A stretch of DNA of 32,274 nucleotides from Frankia sp. (lineage in GTDB: Bacteria > Actinomycetota > Actinomycetes > Frankiales > Frankiaceae), in assembly GCA_019689615.1 (NCBI GenBank), contig JADGHD010000003.1, positions 1 through 32,274 on the forward strand, given 5' to 3'. Positions 29,788-32,274 of the stretch are shown here, piece after piece (within the stretch, counting starts at the first letter, position 1; every line of letters starts with the position of its first letter). Under the pieces are notes generated by a model. That model was given only the letters and a program-made list of their open reading frames with translations, had not been told where the DNA came from and ran no database searches. A program made the position numbers and the translations under genes.

Positions 29788-32274
29788 GCTCAACGGCCTT
29801 CTGGACCGCCCTGGCGGACTTCGCCGGCCGCCGGGGGCTGATCATCGCCCTGATCACGGTGCTGATCACCGGGGGTCTTGGCTTCGGCCTCACCCGGCTG
29901 GAGTTCACGACCGGCCAGGACAACTACCTGAACGCCGATTCGCAGATCGCCAAGGACAACGTCGCCTACCAGTCGCTGTTCGGCGGCCAGGCGATGATCA
30001 CGGTGCTGACCCTGGACGAGGGGCGCGAGCTCAAGGACCTGTTCACCCCGGCCAACATCGCCAAGTTCGAGGAGCTGGCCCGAGAGGTCGGGGAGAACGA
30101 GCGGATCGAGGCGGTCATCACGCCGCTCACCGCTCTTGAGTTCACCGACAACCTGATCCAGCAGGACAGTTCCGGCCAGCGGGTCGACAGCCCGGTCACC
30201 AGCGTCGCCGGGGAGCTGCTGCTCGGCGCCCGGGAGCGGGACCCGGACGAGGCGTCGAAGGCCACGAGGCTCGCCGACTCCCTCAAGACGCTGGAGCGGG
30301 TCACCGCAATCCCGCCGGCCGAGCGGGTGATGACGAACCCGGACTGGATCGACTTCCTGCTGTACGACAACTCCGGCGAGATCCGCAAGTCGCTGCTGCC
30401 CTTCTTCCCGAACGACCGCAACGCCCAGATCGTCTTCCGCATCGTCGGCAACGCCTCGCTGGAGGAGGAGGGCCAGGCCGCGGCCGTCGTCGAGGAGGCG
30501 ATGGCCGAGCGCCAGTTCGACAACGCGACGACCGTCACCACCGGTGCCCCGGTCCTGCTCCGCGACATCAACGACTACCTGCGCGGCGGCTTCCTCACCC
30601 TGGGCGGGATCGCGCTCGCGCTGATGGCCGGGCTGCTGCTGGTCGCGTTCGCGGTCCGCTGGCGGCTGCTCCCGCTCGGCGTCGTCGCGGTCGGCCTGGT
30701 GTGGAGCTTCGGCCTGGCCGGCTACCTCGGCCTGCCGCTGTCGGTGGTGACGATGGCCGGCCTGCCGGTGCTGCTCGGCGTCGGCATCGACTTCGCCGTG
30801 CAGCTGCACAGCCGGGCGGAGGAGGAGGCGCAGCTCGACCGGGTCGACAGCCCGGTGGCCGAGGCGCTGCGCCGGCTGATGCCCGGCCTGCTGCTGGCCA
30901 CCGTGGCGGCCGTGGTCGCGTTCCTCGCGCTGGAGTTCAGCGCGGTGCCGATGATCCGCGACTTCGGCGTGCTGCTGGCCGTCGGCCTGCCGGTGATCGT
31001 GCTCGCCACCGTCCTGCTCACGTCGGCGTCGCTGGCGTTCCGGGAGCGGCGCTCGCCGACCCCGCCGAAGGACTACACCCACGGGCCGCTCGGCCGGGCC
31101 ACCACCTGGCTCGGCTCGCTGCCGAAGGCCGCCGCGATCCCGCTGATGGTGCTCTCCGTCGCCGCGCTCGTCGGCGGCGTGGTCGCCGAGCCCCGGCTCA
31201 ACGTGGAAACGGACCCGGAGAAGTGGGTCAGCCAGTCGAGCCAGGTCATCAAGGACATCACCGAGCTGCGGCGGCAGACCGGATCCAGCAGCGAGCTGGG
31301 CATCTACGTGCAGTCCGACAACGTGTTCGACGACGAGACGGTCGCCTTCGTCGACCGCTTCGCCCGCGAGCAGCTGGACAGGTACCCGACCGAGCTGCTG
31401 ACCGCCTCGAGCATCGTGACCACGGTCAGCTTCCTGCTCGACGTGCCGGGCGTCGAGCCGGGCTCGGTGCCGCCCACCGGCGAGGACATCAGCAGGGCCT
31501 ACGACCGCGCCCCGGAGGCGATCCAGCGCAGCACGGTCGACCTCGTCGACGGGGATGGCCCGGGTGGCGCGCTCAACCTGATCTTCCGGACCGGGCCGGG
31601 CTCGCTGAAGGAGCGCTCCGTCGTCGTCAACGACATCCGGGACTCGGTCAACCCGCCCGAGGGCGTGCGGGCCACCCCGTCCGGGCTCGCGGTCGTCGGC
31701 GTGGGCCTGCTGGACAACTTCGAGAAGAACCGGGTCGAGCTGACCTACTTCGCGCTGGCCGCCGTCTTCGTGGTGCTGCTGGCGCGCTACCGCAGCCTGG
31801 TCAGGACCCTGCTGTCGATGGTGCCCGTGCTGATCGCGGTCGGCCTGACGTCGCTCATCGCCTGGGCGGCTGGGCTGACCCTCAGCCCGATGACCGCCGT
31901 CGGTGGCCCGCTGGTGGTGGCGCTGTGCACCGAGTTCACGGCCCTGATCGTGCTGCGCCACCTGGAGGAACGGGCGCGTGGCCGCGAGCCGCGGGTGGCC
32001 GCGCACGAGGCCGCCGCCCGTACCGGCCGGGCCTTCCTGGTCTCGGCGGCCGCCGCGGTCATCGGCATCCTGGTGCTCGCGACCAGCCCGCTGCCGCTCC
32101 TGCGCGGCTTCGGCCTCGTCGTCGCGCTGAACGTCGGCGTGGCGCTGCTGTCCGCGCTGATCGTGCTGCCGCCGCTGCTGGTGTGGGCGGACGCGCATGG
32201 CTGGGTGTACCGGCCGAGGCGGCCGGGCCCGGTGGTCCCGCCGCCCGCCCCGCCGGCCGAGGCGACACCGGCCG
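29682..32274 (+). CDS. RND/MMPL superfamily transporter (3'-truncated by window edge)
   Basis: GTG start with AGGAG 7 nt upstream; open frame to the window end with VTMAGLPVLLGVGIDFAVQLHSRAEEE and a second TM block FALAAVFVVLLARYRSLVRTLLSMVPVLIAVGLTSLIAWAAGLTLSPMTAVGGPLVVALCTEFTALIVLRHLEER. Absent from the ORF track because no stop lies in the window. Confidence 0.9.
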   Translation, partial: MSTTPPGPSGQPADLPGATPGAASNAGAGQPDTGGRSTAFWTALADFAGRRGLIIALITVLITGGLGFGLTRLEFTTGQDNYLNADSQIAKDNVAYQSLFGGQAMITVLTLDEGRELKDLFTPANIAKFEELAREVGENERIEAVITPLTALEFTDNLIQQDSSGQRVDSPVTSVAGELLLGARERDPDEASKATRLADSLKTLERVTAIPPAERVMTNPDWIDFLLYDNSGEIRKSLLPFFPNDRNAQIVFRIVGNASLEEEGQAAAVVEEAMAERQFDNATTVTTGAPVLLRDINDYLRGGFLTLGGIALALMAGLLLVAFAVRWRLLPLGVVAVGLVWSFGLAGYLGLPLSVVTMAGLPVLLGVGIDFAVQLHSRAEEEAQLDRVDSPVAEALRRLMPGLLLATVAAVVAFLALEFSAVPMIRDFGVLLAVGLPVIVLATVLLTSASLAFRERRSPTPPKDYTHGPLGRATTWLGSLPKAAAIPLMVLSVAALVGGVVAEPRLNVETDPEKWVSQSSQVIKDITELRRQTGSSSELGIYVQSDNVFDDETVAFVDRFAREQLDRYPTELLTASSIVTTVSFLLDVPGVEPGSVPPTGEDISRAYDRAPEAIQRSTVDLVDGDGPGGALNLIFRTGPGSLKERSVVVNDIRDSVNPPEGVRATPSGLAVVGVGLLDNFEKNRVELTYFALAAVFVVLLARYRSLVRTLLSMVPVLIAVGLTSLIAWAAGLTLSPMTAVGGPLVVALCTEFTALIVLRHLEERARGREPRVAAHEAAARTGRAFLVSAAAAVIGILVLATSPLPLLRGFGLVVALNVGVALLSALIVLPPLLVWADAHGWVYRPRRPGPVVPPPAPPAEATPA

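Noticed and set aside
29790-32198. 802-aa minus-strand ORF
   Set aside because: Exact shadow of the RND/MMPL transporter, rich in Arg/Gln/His/Asp/Gly with no hydrophobic structure.

Overview
This is a GC-rich chromosomal window that looks actinobacterial. A Frankia-like host is my guess from gene content and codon style and is not verified. I support about 29 protein-coding genes and see no convincing rRNA, tRNA, CRISPR array or transposase. Main blocks: (i) DedA membrane protein, secreted lipase-family lipoprotein, ROK kinase; (ii) a tightly overlapping glycosyltransferase / methyltransferase / alpha-alpha-barrel ('prenyltransferase-like') operon, converging on a second methyltransferase and flanked by two paralogous lipases; (iii) a tyrosine/homogentisate catabolic operon (hppD-hmgA-fahA) with a divergent OsmC gene; (iv) an orphan ABC ATPase and an archease-RtcB RNA-repair pair, where the archease carries an N-terminal 9-aa (27-bp) tandem repeat; (v) a Wzz/BY-kinase-like protein with a degenerate P-loop, overlapping a GT-B glycosyltransferase that appears to lack its whole C-terminal catalytic domain; (vi) a small Cys-rich protein, DUF4232-like lipoprotein, glycerate kinase and adenosine deaminase family protein; (vii) an SPFH/slipin - ribbon-helix-helix - GPP34 (GOLPH3-like) operon behind nested AT-rich palindromes; (viii) a LuxR-type response regulator preceded by three perfect 21-bp direct repeats; (ix) a peptidoglycan amidase, a double-GNAT protein, and an edge-truncated RND/MMPL transporter preceded by a perfect 14-bp palindrome and a long-range inverted repeat covering its start codon. 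The best candidates for undescribed biology are the SPFH-RHH-GPP34 module, the GT/MT/barrel/MT cluster and the repeat-bearing archease. All family calls come from reading motifs by eye; no database search was run.
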